A DNA stretch of 64,000 bases from JAAYBF01 sp963716445 (GTDB taxonomy: Bacteria > Actinomycetota > Thermoleophilia > Solirubrobacterales > Thermoleophilaceae), in NCBI GenBank assembly GCA_963716445.1, contig OY970313.1, forward strand, positions 1,302,001 to 1,366,000, read 5' to 3'. The position numbers and the translations under genes were made by a program. The notes under the pieces were generated by a model. It saw only the letters and a program-made list of their open reading frames with translations. It searched no databases and was not told the DNA's origin. This document shows positions 63,477 through 64,000 of the stretch, one piece after another (position 1 is the first letter of the stretch; every line of letters starts with the position of its first letter).

Positions 63477-64000
63477 TTCGGCCCCTCCAGCAGCACGACG
63501 GTGCTGCCGACGTAGTCGGGCGTCGCCGGCACCTGGCGGGGGGCGAGCGCCCGCAGGCCGGCGGCGTGGCCCTCGTCCTCGAGCGTCACCGCCGTGCAGC
63601 CGTCGAGCGCGATCGTCGCGAGCTCCTCGGTCAACTCGCCGGTCGGCGACACCGCCTGGCGGACACGGTCGATCGCCACCCGGTCGCCCTCGTCGCGCAC
63701 CGCGACGGGGGTCGAGGAGAGCACCCAGCCGTCGCGCTCGAGCACGTCGGGCAGCGGGGGCCGGGACTCGCCGGGGGAGACCGCGTCGAAGGGATCGGCG
63801 AGGGCGAGGGCGAGCAGCCCGCCCGGCTCCAGGTGACGCGCCACGGCGGCCAGCATCGCGGCGCGTCCGCGGCGACCGCCGAGCAGCTGGACGACCTGCA
63901 TCGCCAGCAGCGCGAGCGGGAAGCGCCGGTCGAGCGAGAGCGTGCGCGCGTCGGCGACGACGGCGCGAGCGCTCAGACCGGCGGCGGCCGCACGTTCGTT
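63473..64000 (-). CDS. Class I SAM-dependent methyltransferase, 5' end outside the window
   Basis: At least 175 residues; the N-terminus runs off the window. VVADARTLSLDRRFPLALL, QVVQLLGG and ARHLEPGGLLALALADPF are the motif II/III and post-motif strands of a Rossmann methyltransferase; the SAM-binding GxGxG would be upstream of 64000. It precedes gatD in the same transcript with a 4-nt overlap. Substrate unknown. Confidence 0.8.
   Translation of the reverse strand, partial: NERAAAAGLSARAVVADARTLSLDRRFPLALLAMQVVQLLGGRRGRAAMLAAVARHLEPGGLLALALADPFDAVSPGESRPPLPDVLERDGWVLSSTPVAVRDEGDRVAIDRVRQAVSPTGELTEELATIALDGCTAVTLEDEGHAAGLRALAPRQVPATPDYVGSTVVLLEGPK

Overview
The window is a GC-rich bacterial chromosome segment. 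It carries an actinobacterial integration host factor gene (mihF), a gene order typical of Actinomycetota (pyr operon - mihF - gmk - rpoZ - coaBC; rimP - nusA - infB - rbfA - truB - ribF - rpsO - pnp; ftsK - recA - recX - rny - miaB - miaA - dapF - hflX - dut), frequent GTG/TTG starts, and a short repeat-bearing secreted protein of a type I associate with Thermoleophilia. The best guess is an actinobacterium, probably class Thermoleophilia (Solirubrobacterales-like). The placement is inference from gene content only.

Layout. 1-3270: a GlsB/YeaQ-type membrane protein, a sigma factor/zinc-finger anti-sigma pair, transaldolase and a DoxX-like membrane protein. 3280-6198: a small accessory island bounded by an intact tRNA-Arg(CCG) and a duplicated 3' piece of that tRNA. 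It holds hypothetical genes and a GNAT toxin/antitoxin pair. 6202-7681: a phosphodiesterase and RNase Z. 7790-16817: the pyrimidine operon pyrR-pyrB-pyrC-carA-carB-pyrK-pyrD, chained by start/stop overlaps and preceded by a PyrR-binding RNA; pyrF is absent. 16993-20381: mihF, gmk, rpoZ, coaBC, a TPR protein and a convergent hypothetical. 20507-28189: the rimP-nusA-infB-ylxP-rbfA-nrnA-truB-ribF translation/transcription operon, headed by an attenuator-like leader. 28299-37003: rpsO, a peroxiredoxin, a DsbA-family protein, pnp, an M16 peptidase, dapB, dapA and RNase J. 37000-39874 (minus): a two-component system and a repeat protein. 39930-51107: ftsK, a RodZ-like gene, cinA, a cupredoxin, recA, recX, rny (frameshifted), miaB and miaA. 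51085-58932: a secreted acylase, dapF, a DapL-like aminotransferase, a cupin, an SDR, hflX and dut. 58996-64000: a lone GspE/PilB ATPase, a cytochrome P450-TetR pair with tandem operators, GatD, and a methyltransferase cut by the window edge.

How the genes work together. Most genes are packed in operons with 1-4 nt overlaps. Many first genes lie 6-10 nt behind a TANNNT -10 box, which suggests leaderless transcripts. dapA/dapB and dapF/dapL supply parts of diaminopimelate/lysine synthesis. pnp, RNase J, RNase Y and NrnA cover RNA turnover. miaA/miaB modify tRNA.

Points that most deserve a second look: a DapF with both catalytic cysteines changed to serine; two related short upstream ORFs that sit on a palindrome and are stop/start-coupled to redox genes; an 82-bp repeat shared by the pyrR and truB upstream regions; an attenuator before rimP-nusA; a frameshift in RNase Y; a tRNA-bounded island with a GNAT toxin and an unusual antitoxin; MiaA lacking its insertion domain; and NusA with an extra Cys/His tail.
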